Position numbers and translations under genes: made by a program
DNA from: Scleromitrula shiraiana
Taxonomy: Eukaryota; Ascomycota; Leotiomycetes; Helotiales; Sclerotiniaceae
DNA length: 64,000 bases
Assembly (NCBI GenBank): GCA_028455995.1
Contig: JABELC010000002.1
Span: forward strand, 2,232,001-2,296,000
Reading direction: 5' to 3'
Part shown: positions 21,983 through 34,133 of the stretch, piece by piece
How positions within the stretch are numbered: the stretch's first letter is position 1
Layout of the letters: each line of letters begins with the position of its first letter
Notes under the pieces: model-generated
Told to the model about the DNA's origin: nothing
Database searches by the model: none
The model's input: the letters and a program-made list of their open reading frames with translations, nothing else

Positions 21983-22551
21983 GTGAAGCCCGACATATCA
22001 CGTCTCACAGCTCAATCTTCCCATCCATTATCTACTTTTAACATCCCAATCTCCAATTATCAAACTACCATTACCCGATCCCGAAATCCTCACGACATCA
22101 TAATTTCAGAAAAATCGGAAAAATCAGGTGCGAAGAAGGGATCAACCTCCTCCACCCAGCAACACCACGGATCTACCTCTGCCACCAAGACAAGAGATTC
22201 CTCGAGAGAAACAACTCCACTAACCGCCGAGGACATCCGCAAACTAGAAACGAAAGAAACTCAATTCAGCCGTCAGTAATCGAAATAGTATAGTAACAGG
22301 AATGAAGGCATTTGAGCGCAACAGAGCGGAGAAACTCGCACTGCACGATGAGCTTGACGCATTGAAACACAGAATCAGGGAGATCGAACCTCGTCTCGAA
22401 TATTTGCAGACGCGACTCGACTCGAGCATGGATATCAACCGGAGTATCGTAGACCTTACGGAGGCGAAACGAGAAAGTGCAGATGGCATATGAGAAGCTG
22501 CAGACAGCGATGGGCAATACCAGTTCTCGCAGGAAGTCTCGCAGGAAGTAA
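21983..22551 (+). pseudogene. Small coiled-coil protein locus split over three frames
   Basis: Three plus-strand pieces in successive frames read as parts of one protein. The first is a Ser/Thr/Lys-rich segment ending LTAEDIRKLETKETQF (to ~22270). The second is a heptad-like coiled coil from an ATG at 22302 (MKAFERNRAEKLALHDEL ... VDLTEAKRE). The third is a basic tail VQMAYEKLQTAMGNTSSRRK to a stop at ~22551. No ATG opens the first segment, and the gap between segments one and two (~30 nt) is too short for a normal intron. Either two frameshifts broke the gene or only the 63-residue coiled coil is made. The family is not recognised. Confidence 0.4.
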
Positions 22552-23176
22552 TAGGATATGCAACCCGAATGGACTCTAAGCTAGCTGGCTAATGCACACT
22601 ATGTAGTTCGCAGAAAGTGGTGGGCATATCCACTCCTAGAATGTTTAGATATATGAATTTATAACGGCGTTAACCATAATGCTGTCTCAATTATATATAT
22701 CCCTGAAGTGATTTCAATAAAGATAGGTAGGTAGTTTAATTGAAGACGTGACATCCAACTGCCCTCGACTCACTTGATCGTGCCAATTTTGAACTTCGAG
22801 ATATACTGTACTACAGTAACTAATAAATAGTAAAGAATCCAGCTTATTAAATGGAGAATTGCATGCCATCCTGATCAAGGATTAGAAAATCGAAGATGTT
22901 AATAATATTTAATTGAAGAAACTATTCATAAAATCACCGCATCCAAGGATGTCTCCCTGATCTCCATATCTTATATTGTGTATGCATGATTTCTCCAGAA
23001 AAATGTATAATACAGTATAGCAAACATTTCCGTCGCGCGATTGTGATATCTTTCCTTACAAAAATTCATTAGCAAACCCAAACCCCTAGTCCCTAAATCA
23101 AATCTCATTTGTTACCTCCTTCGCTAATTCGTTCTCATTTAAGTCGCCAAGAAGCAAAGAAATATAATAAATCATT
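22552..23176. other. Intergenic region
   Basis: About 620 bp, AT-rich. It includes the MINDY 3' flank. No gene or element was recognised. Confidence 0.4.
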
Positions 23177-26066
23177 TCACATAATTATACAATCCCTTTC
23201 CCTTTCTTGTTGCTGTTGTTGTTGCTGTGCCGCGCCAGGCCTCGATTGTTGTGTAGTTCTTATCTGGTCAAACAAAGTCTGATTCCTCCCTCTCCCAGAA
23301 CCAAAATTGCCCGTGTTGCGCTGGGCATTTGCAGATGGAGAACTTTGGTTTACAGCAGATTGAGATGATGTTGCTGAGTACGCACTTGCCCTTCCATTGG
23401 AACTTGAATTTGGATTTGGACTTGCGTTGGGATGGGCGGGATGATTGGCAGGTGGATGGTAAGCACTTTCTGTCGCAGCCTCTTCGTATGTCGGCGGTGG
23501 GAGATCGACCCCAGCCTCGGGATCTACCGGCGCGGTATTAACGTTGTTACGAGGAGGTATTGTAGGAGGTCTTTGAGGAGCTCCACGACCTCGGGCCGGG
23601 GAGTTTTGGGTAGGAGAACCTCTGATTGAAGAGCCTCGCACTGTCCCGGTTCCGCGACCACCACCGCGCTGATTAACCGCGACATTAATATTACCGTTGC
23701 CTTGTTGTTCGATGTACTGCTGAGACAATTCTGTTTCTCGTCTCCGTCGAGCCACTTCATTTCTATGACGTTCATCTTCTTCTTCCTGCATCTGAAGTGC
23801 TAAAGCAAGATCATGATCTTCTTGCTCTGTACTAGTATTCTGGTTTCCTTTCATTTGATAATGGCTATCAGTTGATGTATTAGTTGTTTCATTTGAGCTT
23901 CCGTTATTATTGTTATTATTTCGGCGGCCAACGACTGTTGTCCATTCGGTTGAATCATTTGCTCGTGATGCTGTTGCCGAAGCCCCACCAACAAGGCGAA
24001 AGTCCCCTGAAAAGAATTCGGCTCTTTCTCCGTTCACATCGATGAGTCCTTCCCAGACAATCTCAGCGTGTCCAGCATAACCAGAATCTGTAACAAGCTG
24101 TAACAACAATCCATTTGGGTGTCGATATAAGGTAGAAAAATGGTCATTGCGGAATAAGATCGCCACGGTTCCCGGTTTCATAGATTTAGTAATCACTTCT
24201 AGACCATTTGGTGTGAGTTGAGTTGCCGCAGTGTCCAAGAATGCTTTGATTGTAGCGATATCTTCTAGAGTCGCTTGTTCCTCAAAATTCAAACCTTCTC
24301 TTGAGAACTTGTATTCTAACTCCTCTTCGTAAAACATCTTATTCTGCGCTTCTTCATATGACCTCGCTGTTCTCGAAAGTGCCACATATGCTGGCGATTC
24401 TGGTTCAGGTAGCCAACCATGAATTAATGGTATTGAAAACGTGCCATACAATTTCATCTCACGGGTCTCTTCAAAGGTGCCAGGCATGGAGTCATCTCTT
24501 TCTGCGGGATGAAGATGTGTTATGGACAACGAATTGCGAGGATTATTCGATTCTGTAGACAATTTGAGAGGGACGAACAAAGGATTAACATTCATGCCGG
24601 TGTGGAGTGTTAACAGAAAAGCATATAGTTCACTGACGTCCGGAAGATCTTGTACAGCATCTCCACGTCTTCCAGACGTAAGTTCATCAAACACTGCATC
24701 TAGCAGTAGCCCAAGACTGACTTGTTCTCGTGATCTAAGAGTTTCTACTAGAGCGGTCTCCGCATCTGCTGGTGTGGATAAGGTTAATGCATTTACTAAA
24801 GCCAACAAAGGACATGGACCATTGGCATTTTGCACCAGAATAGGAGATACCCGAGGGTTGTGCATTGCATTAACGTCATGCCACGTAATTTTCTTAATCT
24901 CATAAGTTTCCCTTTTCTGCTTTCGAGCTGCTGTTGGAGTCTCAGGGGCCGCAAATGAGGAGGTACTTCTGTTAGTGGTATCAATTGCTGGCCTTGGTGG
25001 TTGTGGAGGAGGAACCTCTTGGGATCTACGCGGGGAGAGAGCCTGAGGCGCGTCCTCTGTCGGTAGTCTTGCGACTATTGAGCCATCAGCTGCAACTATC
25101 CCACATTGCTGAGCCGTTCCATAAATAGGTTCATGATCGATTAGGTTCCAACTGTCATTTTGATTTGTCGGGTTTTGTTCCAGGTTTTGAGAAACTGCAT
25201 TTTGCTGTTGAGAATTTTGTCCCTCAGTTGCATCCAAAGCGTGCTGATCTTCCAATATTTGTTGTGTTTCTTGTGTAGGAAGATTGGATTTCACAGGAAT
25301 ATCAGGTTCGTCTTCCTCTTCCTCTTCATCCCATGCTGGAGACTCGGGTTCATCAAGATCTACCAAGACTGGCTGTTGTGATTTTTCAGAAAGGTCGGGG
25401 TTTAGACTATTTTCTGCATGAGGTACGCTTGACCAAGCTTCGTTTCCTGAGTCTTCTCGTTCAACATGAGGAGGAGCTTGCGAATGTGGCTTTTCGTTCA
25501 GATCTGGCTGCCAAGGGTTCGTACTGTGCGTAGACATGTCCATCTTGGAAAACTGCTCTGTGACTTTTGCCCAAAAAATTAGCCAATTTACATATTCACA
25601 ATGAAAGCAGCGTACCTTGAGGTATGGGTGGAGGAGGTGGTGGTTGGTTTGGATGAGCAGGCCATCCTTCAGAATCCCCCCAAGCATCGGCACTGCTCTC
25701 ATTCCCATTCGATACAGCGCCTTGTGATTGTTGCCGTCTCAATAAAAATGGATTTGTGATCGCAGAGTCAGGTTTTAGTCTCTCTTGAGAATTTGTATTC
25801 GATTGTCCAATTTTTAGAGCATTGGGTAAATTGCTAGGATCAATATGACCATCCCCTTGGGAATCGCCATGAAAACCATCATGCCCATCTACTTTTCCCT
25901 CGTTCCAGATTTCAGTGCTATTGGGCTCTGAATCCATTGTGGATGGTGTTGCATTAGAATTGTCCGGTGAATTTGTTGATACCGGCGAGATAGGGTATGG
26001 TGGTAGAGAGGAGTTGGTTATTGAAGTAGGATTGGCAGATTGCGGAACGGGCTTTCTTGTAATCAT
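23177..26066 (-). CDS. MINDY-family deubiquitinase (DUF544/FAM63, MIY1-like) with CaaX end
   Basis: Exons 26066..25616 and 25563..23177 encode 945 residues. The catalytic domain (about residues 280-560) has the start EIKKITWHDVN, the catalytic Cys in ILVQNANGPCPLLALVNAL and the His in ILFRNDHFSTLYRHPNG, followed by LLQLVTDSGY. These are MINDY hallmarks; MINDY enzymes trim K48-linked polyubiquitin. Long acidic/Pro/Gln-rich disordered regions flank it. At residues ~650-690 the helix DHDLALALQMQEEEDERH looks like a ubiquitin-interacting motif. The protein ends RERDCIIM, a CaaX box that predicts prenylation and membrane association. The intron joint PIPQ|VTEQF keeps the frame. Confidence 0.92.
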
Positions 26067-27081
26067 GGTGGTGGATTTCCTAGTAGTATTGTAAATTACT
26101 TTGAGGTAATGATAGATCTAACTGGTACTTTTCGAGTTTCTGGTTTGTTGCGTTATAATCTTTATCTTTAAAAAGGTTGTGTGCAACGAGCGATTGAATA
26201 TTGTAAATCTATAATTATCAACATGGAACGAATGAGGTCATCTCCAACCAACCGATCCAGCCGGGAATCCAATAGCAAGATAATAACCAAGCGCTATCTT
26301 GTGATGGATTGGAACAAATAGTATTGAATCAGAAGTAGATGAGAAACAAGTGAAGTAAAAGCCAAAAACCACAAATAGAATTCAGAGTTCTAATATTTGG
26401 TATAAAAGTTCTGGTTGTATTCGAGTAAATTGAATGTATTGATATCGATAAGTTGAAGTTGTGGTCCACATATGGAGTTATCTATTCAATGCTACCTAAA
26501 GATAGATGCGGAGTAGTATTATTACTTATATTAGGTGGCTGGAATTTTGTTTTATATGATGTCAATGCCAAAGTCGAAAAATATTCATTATTGAATGTTC
26601 TCTTTTCTCATTCATTAATAAGTAGTAGAAATGAATGCATTCAATGTCAATGTCAATACTATTGTCTTTGATGAGGGAGAGAAATTATCATGTATTAAGA
26701 AAAAAAAGAAAAAAAAGAAAAAAAAAAAAAACAATAGATTCACTTCCTGAATTGATTGCGCGTCTTAAGTTATTAGGCTTACGAAAGTATATCTAGTTGC
26801 AGTTATTAATAAAGTCGACGAGGCTGAGATTTTGATCAAACGAGATAGCCAATAGAAAGATATCGGGGGAAATCTTAGAATGGGGAATGCCAGTGGAAAA
26901 ATATGCAAGGCTGAATTTCTGTTGAAAAAAATATCAATAGCATTCATTTCTAGGTCAAATTTCAAGCATCCATTGCATCGATAACAATTGACAATAACAA
27001 ACACTCTTTAGAATCTTTTGAAAACCACTTTTACTTGGAACTCGTTACATATGATAATATCCTCTTCAACAATTGGAGATA
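26067..27081. promoter_or_regulatory. Divergent promoter region between MINDY and TRM6
   Basis: About 1 kb between divergent genes. It is AT-rich, with an A-rich tract at 26696-26731. A 72-residue frame at 26453 has no coding character. Confidence 0.5.
26696..26731 (+). repeat. A-rich tract
   Basis: Runs of 7, 8 and 15 adenines separated by single G residues in the TRM6 upstream region; a nucleosome-excluding poly(dA:dT) element is plausible. Confidence 0.9.
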
Positions 27082-28958
27082 ATGCATAATTTGGTTAAAC
27101 CAAATGCTTGGGTAGTTTTGCGACTACCTTCAGATAACCTCAAGATTTTGCAAGTTATTCCAAATACGTATGTTTATAACTTCAGTACTGAGAGACTATT
27201 TCATAGCTCTCTGTTTGCAAATTCTGCGATTGATAAACAGATATTGAAATTTCTTATAGTCCAATTTCTCTTGGAAAATTCGGCACCTTTACGAGCAACC
27301 TTATTATCGATCGACCATATAATTTTACATATGAACTCCTCGATAAGCAAGAAGGCCATAAATACTCGGACTTGAGGGTTGTGCCTGCATCTGAAATTCA
27401 TGCGGATACGATAGCAGAAGAAAATGCTGCAGCAAACACTGGAGCAGACGACAAGGTAGTGATTGGTGGAGATGGTGTTGAATTTGAACTCGTTGGCGAA
27501 AATGGCGAAGTGATAATGCGATCAAATCGCGAAACCATTGATGATTCGGCTCGACAGACATTAACAATGGAGGAGATCGAAACGTTAAAAAGAGAAGGTT
27601 CTGGGGCTGGTAAAGACTTAATTGCTAAATTAATGTTATCGCATACAGGCCTTGATCAGAAGACAGCATTTTCATTAGCAAAATATAAGCTACTGAAGAC
27701 AAAAAAGTATCTACGGAGATTCACAATATTACCATTGGATGTAGCCATGATGAATTATTGGATGGTCGAAGAAAAGAACGCTAGCAAGATCCTGGAGATA
27801 AGAGAAGAAATGCTCGCATTAACAGGAAGTTGGGCAAACGTTCATTTCGCAGAGGATCCTGAATATCAACATGCTAGCGCCCTAGATACATCTGGTGGTG
27901 GACGATGGTTAGTTGTGGATGAAACTGGTGGATTACTGGTTGCGACTATGGCCGAGAGAATGGGCGTTCTACATCCAGAAGAAGAAGAAAAACATCAGGA
28001 GACGACACATTTGGATACAGAGCCATCAGCAGATGATGAATCACACCAACCTAAGCATTCAAGCGATCAAAATCTTCCTTATGCTAGTACAAACACCATA
28101 ACGCTAATACACGCCAACTCTCAACCTAACCTGTCCCTCCTCAAGTATTTCAATTTTAATGCCGATAATCCAACAAAATCACATCCATTAACCAAACATC
28201 TACTCCCAATATCATGGCTGCAGCTGATATCTCCTGACCGTGACGGTTTATACTCATCTCAACCTCCTGTGGCATCGCCAGAGGAATTGGCACAATGGAC
28301 TTCAGGAAAACGAGGATCTTACTTTCGAAAAAAGCGTCGCTGGGAAAGGGTCAGACATATTGTTGATACCACACGACATGGGGATTTTACTGGTTTAGTA
28401 ATTGCTTCTAGTATGGATCTTGCATCTATTCTTCGCCGTACTATTCCTCTCCTTCGACCTGGCGCTCCAATTTCCATATACTCTCCCACTATAGAACCTC
28501 TAGTGACACTAGCGGATCTATATAGCACAAGTAGGAGGACGGCATTTATTCAATCGATACCATCAGAACTGGAAGGCTTAACACAAGCCGAGATAGCAAC
28601 ATGGCAAGGAAATGAGGACTTTCCCTTAAATCCTACACTTGTACTGAATTCATCAGTGCAAAGCTGCAGAAAACGAGATTGGCAAGTGTTACCTGGTAGA
28701 ACACATCCACTGATGACAGGAAGAGGTGGAGCTGAAGGGTATCTTTTCACAGGCACTAGAGTCATACCTGCAGAGGGGAAGGTTGAAGCTAGGGGTAAGT
28801 TCTCAAAAAAGGTGAAGCTGCCTGTGGAGGAAGTCGGTTCAAATAAGAGAGCAATTGTCGAGGATACCGAAGAGAGTGTGACCAAGAAAATGAAGCTAGA
28901 GACGGAAGTTCTAGATTCCATACCAAATGGCCAGGAGGATACAAATATGGCGGTATGA
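27082..28958 (+). CDS. TRM6: tRNA (adenine-58-N1)-methyltransferase non-catalytic subunit
   Basis: Exons 27082..27167 and 27260..28958 give 594 residues. The start MHNLVKPNAWVVLRLPSDN and the joint VIPNT|PISLGKFG are typical of Trm6/Gcd10. The Trm6 signatures GKDLIAKLMLSHTGLDQKTAFSLAKYKLLK (read in two pieces) and KYLRRFTILP follow at residues ~165-210. A Rossmann-like C-terminal half contains GDFTGLVIAS and ends at the MTGRGGAEGYLFTGTRVIP strand. Trm6 pairs with Trm61 to form m1A58 in the T-loop of tRNAs, including initiator tRNA; Trm6 itself lacks SAM-binding residues. The C-terminus is Lys-rich and likely disordered. The ATG at 27082 was chosen since the frame upstream has no other ATG. 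Confidence 0.94.
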
Positions 28959-29293
28959 TCATAGGAGATAAGATTAATGCATTTGATACCACTTAGAATC
29001 ATGGCCGCTTACGGAATGAATTGGACCAGCCGTAAGAATCATGGGATTTTTGTATGCTACAAATGGGCATTCCGCAGAATGAGTGAGCTTCCTCTCTAGA
29101 TCTATTTCCATCGGCAATTATGTCTGCCTTCAGCTTAACATCCCCATCGACTACTTCATTCCATTCCCTATCCTCAAAATCTTTAATTTTTCCCATAATA
29201 ACTAACACCTTCAACTCCACCGCTCATCCTACAACTTCGTACCATTCCCAGCTCAGATTGTATTCCCACGATAATCTCCATTGCGATAGCTCT
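28959..29293. other. Short convergent gap TRM6/ARPC3
   Basis: About 335 bp of 3' flanks; no feature seen. Confidence 0.4.
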
Positions 29294-30148
29294 TCACAAA
29301 CTCTTCCCCATAAACTTCCTCTTCGTAAAGCTCAACCACCACTTACTTGGTTTCCCATCCTCCGTATCGAAGATTCGCGCAAGCAATCTACTGGCCAATT
29401 CTTGACGCACCTGCCCCAAATACTGTCTTAGAGTCTCCGCATCTTGACGCGATGCAGGTGGTTCAAACATCTATTGAAAATCAATATATGTTAGCTTGCC
29501 ATCGTTCATCATTGCCATTATTCCTCCCGCCTTATCCATCTCACCGCATCCTCAATATCCACCCTAGCCTAACAACTCCATCTTATCCCAAGCAAGAAAA
29601 CAAACAATCAAACAAACCCACCTGATTCAACGGAAAAGCTGGATCCCCAGGAATAGCAAAATTACTATCCAAAGCAATATTCTGCACCTCCTTCTGCGCA
29701 TCCCTTGCACTCATACCAGGTCTCACCTTCCCCAAACATTCGCTCACCCAAAGAATCCCATAAATAAGTAAACGATCTGGAGGACCCTGAATCTCAAAGT
29801 TGCGGAAAAATGTATTCGCTCGAAATAATGATAATACTTCGTCTAGGGCATCGTAGCTTTCGCTGTCGGGTTCGGGAGAGAGATGGGCAGGGAGATTGGC
29901 GTCTAGTGGGAGCGTGTAGGCGGGTCCGCGGACTTTGGTTCGGAGGGGGAGGAGGGGGAAGTTTCCGATTGTGTGGAGGGTGGAGGTGGATTCGCCATTG
30001 AATATACTATTGTAGGCCTGAGATTGAGAGTGGATGGTTAAAAGAGTAGAGTAAAGTTACGTATATGTTTTGGAGATTTAGAGAGTAAACTCATGGGAAT
30101 TGGAAAGTTTATGGGAATAGGATTGAAATATAGAAAACTTACTGGCAT
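29294..30148 (-). CDS. ARC18: Arp2/3 complex subunit 3 (p21-Arc / Arc18)
   Basis: Exons 30148..30143, 30017..29622 and 29470..29294 give 192 residues, the normal size. The sequence begins MP|AYNSIFNGE and contains IGNFPLLPLRTKVRGPAYTL, LDEVLSLFRANTFFRNFEI, PPDRLLIYGILWVSECL and AIPGDPAFPLNQ|MFEPP, ending in KWWLSFTKRKFMGKSL. These match ARPC3 throughout. The subunit is part of the seven-protein complex that nucleates branched actin at endocytic patches. The first coding exon is 6 nt (Met-Pro). Intron 1 is 125 nt with a CTCAG acceptor. The second intron joint Q|MFEPP is conserved. Confidence 0.95.
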
Positions 30149-30830
30149 GGTGGATGATATTAATTATCTCTTTGGGAAAATGAAAAGAAGGCTTGGTTGT
30201 TTGCAAGTCGTAGAGGGGAAGCTTCGTCACAAACAAGGTTCCTAAGGAGAGGTGTTGTAGTTTCAGCCTTAGGATGAAGGCTAGATGTATGGACCCGCAT
30301 TGTGCACATCCATTATTTTTAGAATAAGAAAATATCCCGAGCCGACCGGAATCGAATTCCGAAATGATTCCCCGAGATGACTGCCCCAAATCTTCTGGTG
30401 AAAGTCCAAGAAGCAGAATGGTCTCGATTTGACCCCGTATCTATCCCATCTTGTGCTCAGCACGGCTGACCACTTCAATATGTATCTTCGATCTCGCCTC
30501 TTTGGGTCTTTTAAAGAAGACCTGCAACAAAATAGCCCTAATAGATAGATAATGTTGGCTCAACCGTCTGTAGTCCAAGCCGGAAAGAAAGCCTGCAAGG
30601 AAATAACTCGAATAGACAAAAAAGGTGGGTTTGACGGTTTGTAGTTCGATCTCAACAACTAATATGGCTCTCCAACTGGGAACGCTTTATGTATAAGTAC
30701 ATATCATGAGAGCGCTTCAACTCATGAAATATCAATCATCAATATAATCCTTCACTATCGACCCCAAAACTACATTTATACCACTCAATCGAGCCCTTTA
30801 TCAAACCACTTCGTTGATCAATACATCATT
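30149..30830. promoter_or_regulatory. Divergent promoter region
   Basis: About 680 bp between ARPC3 and a plus-strand gene. TATAAG lies near 30693, about 140 bp before the next ATG. A palindrome-like GGAATCGAATTCC at 30350-30362 was examined as a tRNA T-arm and rejected. Confidence 0.45.
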
Positions 30831-31238
30831 ATGACATCGAATCGTAATGCAAGTAACAATGTACCCTCCTACCACGATAGAAGAAAGCAACTTAGCGCCA
30901 TGCAAGATGAACACATTAAATACATGGAAGAATTCACTAACCTTACCATCACTACTGCGGGCTACAAAGAGGCTCTGAAGCTATCAAGAGTCCAGCACAC
31001 AAATTCTAAAAAAGCCTTGAAGTCTCTGAAAGAAGGCACGCAAGAATACAACGAAGTAGCAGACGACAACAGCCACTATTGGGCAATCATGGATGACTAC
31101 TCTACAAAAGTCAATGATAGCGAGAAAGTTATATTCAAAATGGCCGCGAAGGCCGAGACTTCTAGGGCTGCAATCTTCAAACTGAGACAAGAGCTGAGGT
31201 TGAGAAGGAAGAGAGGGAAGAAGAAAAATATGAAATAA
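30831..31238 (+). CDS. Small basic coiled-coil protein, unknown function
   Basis: A single-exon frame of 135 residues starts MTSNRNASNNVPSYHDRRKQ. It has predicted heptads through the middle (KALKSLKEGTQEYNEVADDN) and a highly basic tail (LRLRRKRGKKKNMK). No family was recognised. After the stop a Lys-rich frame shifted by one base continues to 31423 (KPGFSTKDMKDKAKDLN ... KKKQKRGKK). A longer ancestral protein may therefore have been broken, or the gene may have an unseen intron. The type resembles lineage-restricted proteins found in Sclerotiniaceae gene gaps. Confidence 0.5.
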   Translation: MTSNRNASNNVPSYHDRRKQLSAMQDEHIKYMEEFTNLTITTAGYKEALKLSRVQHTNSKKALKSLKEGTQEYNEVADDNSHYWAIMDDYSTKVNDSEKVIFKMAAKAETSRAAIFKLRQELRLRRKRGKKKNMK

Positions 31239-31423
31239 TGGAAAATTTGAGAAGGGGAATGGATTAGAATGCCGGAGCGAGCTCTTCACAGCGTCGTGAT
31301 TCGACCTCCTCAAGACATGGCAAGCCCGGCTTTTCGACCAAGGACATGAAAGATAAAGCAAAAGATCTCAATGCTAGAAAAATTGCAGAATTGAAGAAGA
31401 AGCAGAAGAGGGGTAAGAAGTAG
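31239..31423 (+). pseudogene. Lys-rich frame continuing the coiled-coil gene out of frame
   Basis: From about 31270 the frame NAGARSSQRRDSTSSRHGKP leads to a Lys-rich end at the TAG of 31421-31423. It is preceded by an in-frame TAG, and no splice pair linking it to the upstream frame was found. It may be a decayed 3' exon. Confidence 0.3.
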
Positions 31424-31920
31424 AGAATACATCGCAAAGTAAACGAATAGATCTGTTAGTTGTCGAGTAATGTGGTTGTAGAGAAATTCTTGACTTTGGA
31501 TTTTCGTATAGGGTAACTTTGGCTTTCAGATCATGGGCAGCTCGTTGGGAGACTTCTGTATCATCCTCATATATCATAGAATAGAAAAGGAATTCTGGGG
31601 TTGTTTCTCATATTCTATTCTTCGATATTTCCTTACATACATTTCCCCTATTTCCCGAAGATTCCGAAAGCAACAGGTGAAATCTCAAAGGAGTACATGT
31701 TAAATGGTATGTATACATGATATCTGCTGGCGAAGTTCAATGGAGCATGTACATCTACTGAAAAAGCCTTGAATGTTATGTGCAAGTAGGATGGATTGTA
31801 TTCTTAAACTCAACAGATCAATCCTAACATACAGTAAACTAAAACAATTCCACCCTGTTCCATCCGACCACCAAACATCATGACACACGACATCACCTCT
31901 TCATAACTTCAACCTCGGGA
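31424..31920. other. Convergent intergenic gap
   Basis: About 500 bp holding 3' flanks; no gene supported. Confidence 0.4.
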
Positions 31921-32803
31921 TCAAGAGACCGTATAAACACCGGTTGAACTCGCAGTAGGAGCAGCAGGAAGCGTCTGCGTTAACGACACTGCACCACTAT
32001 ACAAAGCCGGGCCCGGAATGATATAAGTAGTAAGAGTTCCATAGAGATTAAACAGAATTCCTGGATTAGTAGGTGTGTAAAAAGTAGTTGCAGCCACCCC
32101 AGCCGGCTTCGTCGTACCCGTACCCTTGACAGCTAGGTTAACACATTGTGGGTAATTTTGTGCACCATTGGCCGACCCAGCTGCATGAAGAGCAATAATC
32201 TCATGACGAAGGACGTAGTTCCCTGTGGCGAGATTGGATGGTATGGTAACAGTCCAACTGTTATTGTTGGCAATCAATACGTCGGTACCCCAATATCCTG
32301 ATGTCATTGAAGTGGGATTTATGAGACCGACGGCATCAATTTTGAACCATTGAAGGGAGGTTTTGTTGACGGTTTCACATGGTCCATTGCAGTTGGCAAG
32401 GTAGTCTATCACAGGTCCTTTGTGGCTAACAGGCCATGGTGTCCATTGTAGTTCAACTTTGCCTCCTGCCTTCACAGGTGCTGCTGCTTGTGCTGGAGTC
32501 GCTGCAACGTGGCAGATTATGTTGGGGTCTGTGTATGCTGCGGGTGCGATGAAACCATTATCGAGATCTTGGGGGATGCTCCATCCGACTCTCGTGGGTG
32601 CTGGCAAGATGTATTGGTCGCTTGGATTGTAGCCCTGGTAGCTGAGCACCAGTTATTTTGAGTCCATTGCAGAGATGGATATACCATCCATAGAGAGGGG
32701 TAAGAGAAACATACTATACACCATCAGCCACAATGCCGGATACAGTCCCATGAGCACTTGCGGCTGATAGCAAGGCAAAGATTGCAAGTTGTTTATAAAG
32801 CAT
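31921..32803 (-). CDS. AA9 lytic polysaccharide monooxygenase (ex-GH61)
   Basis: Exons 32803..32715 and 32641..31921 encode 269 residues. A signal peptide (MLYKQLAIFALLSAASA) precedes the mature N-terminal His (HGTVSGIVADGVYYQGYNPS), which with a second His forms the copper-binding histidine brace. The second His lies in NYVLRHEIIALHAAG, and the axial Tyr candidate lies in QNYPQCVNLAV. These define AA9 enzymes, secreted copper oxidases that cleave cellulose or xyloglucan. Cysteines in NIICH, NGPCET and YPQCVN are consistent with the fold. There is a Thr/Ala/Pro-rich C-terminal extension without a CBM1. The intron splits the Tyr codon in DGVY|Y. Confidence 0.95.
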
Positions 32804-34133
32804 GTTGAAGAATTTAAAGCCAGATGTTCTGATGATCTTGACTTCAGATCATTACCAAAAGGTAAAAGGTCCAATTTATAGATCTTACACAAAGACTAGC
32901 TAGTTTCCCCATGTCTCCTAATCGTTAGAGAAAGTGCAATATCACAGGCTGACGTGTATAATAGAATGATTGGAACGGCAATTGGTAGAAGAAATGAAAT
33001 TAGATGGTCACAGGATATACTGCCCCGTCCGATGATTGATGATTGATATTGAAAGTCCGATCGTGGAGTAGATCGTCCTTTATATTAATATATTCGTTAT
33101 ATATCACTTTCCTATGTCCGCCTATGAACTGCTCGTCTCTAACAAGCATCTTTCAATCCATCCACAAAACGCCATCGACGCAGTATTCCAAGACTTACTA
33201 CCCCAGATGTTCTGTTTCAATTTCCCGACGGGCCGTCGGCTTTTCCACAATACTATACTATATTATCCGGAATCTGGGGTGCTTGCAGGAATTCCACAAC
33301 ATATATAAAAGGGATAAAGGGACGTTACATTCTTGTGCCATCTCATGATTGAAAGTTACACAAATTGAAGACGAGAAAGGATGAAAATTTTTGATGGTGA
33401 GATGAAGAGGGTCCTGGCATTCGATTATTGAAAAAAACGGGATCTGATAATGAGAAGAAGCATATAATCAATGGTTTGTTATAGTGCCTTGCACTGCGAT
33501 TGATTCAATATCAAATCTAATATCTATTCTTTCCCTCATACATGTGTGAAATGATTCTGGTCTAATAATATTAAGTAAGGTGTGAGTGATCGAAGTGAAG
33601 TTACAAGGTTGTTTGGTCATCATGAAAAATTTCTCGAAAAAATGGTCAACGATTATCAATATTTGAGACTTGCAACAAAACTCGCGAATTCACGTGGCTT
33701 TGTCTGCTTTGGCCAATAGAAACCTATGCCAAGCCCAAAATCCTCTCTTTTCCTTCTCGTACTCGTCGACGGTTCACGTCGTCCTCCCTACTGGAGATTT
33801 CGCTTTTATCAATGTCACATAATCAAGAAGAAAGTTTGTATTTAGGGGTTCAAAACACCTGGATTGCTACGCCAAAAGAAAGATAAAATATACAACATCC
33901 ACCAATCTTCTCCACTCTTCTCCCCACCACTGACTTGCACCACTCATGACCAAAAAGCCACAACACCCGCCACCAAGAAAATTAAAAGAAAGCATCAAGC
34001 CATCAAACCATCAGACATTCTTCATCAACATCAACATAAGCATCACTAATCATCAACATGACCATAAAACCAAAACAAAACAAATTCAAACCCAAAATCC
34101 CAAACATCCTTCACAATCAAAAAGAAACACAAC
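32804..34133. other. Large intergenic region
   Basis: About 1.3 kb with the LPMO promoter and the 3' flank of the next gene. From 33860 to 34130 the plus strand is A/C-rich and low-complexity. No gene or element was recognised. Confidence 0.45.

Noticed and set aside
30345..30370. GGAATCGAATTCC as a tRNA T-arm
   Set aside because: The stem leaves a three-base loop and no acceptor, D or anticodon arm can be drawn around it.
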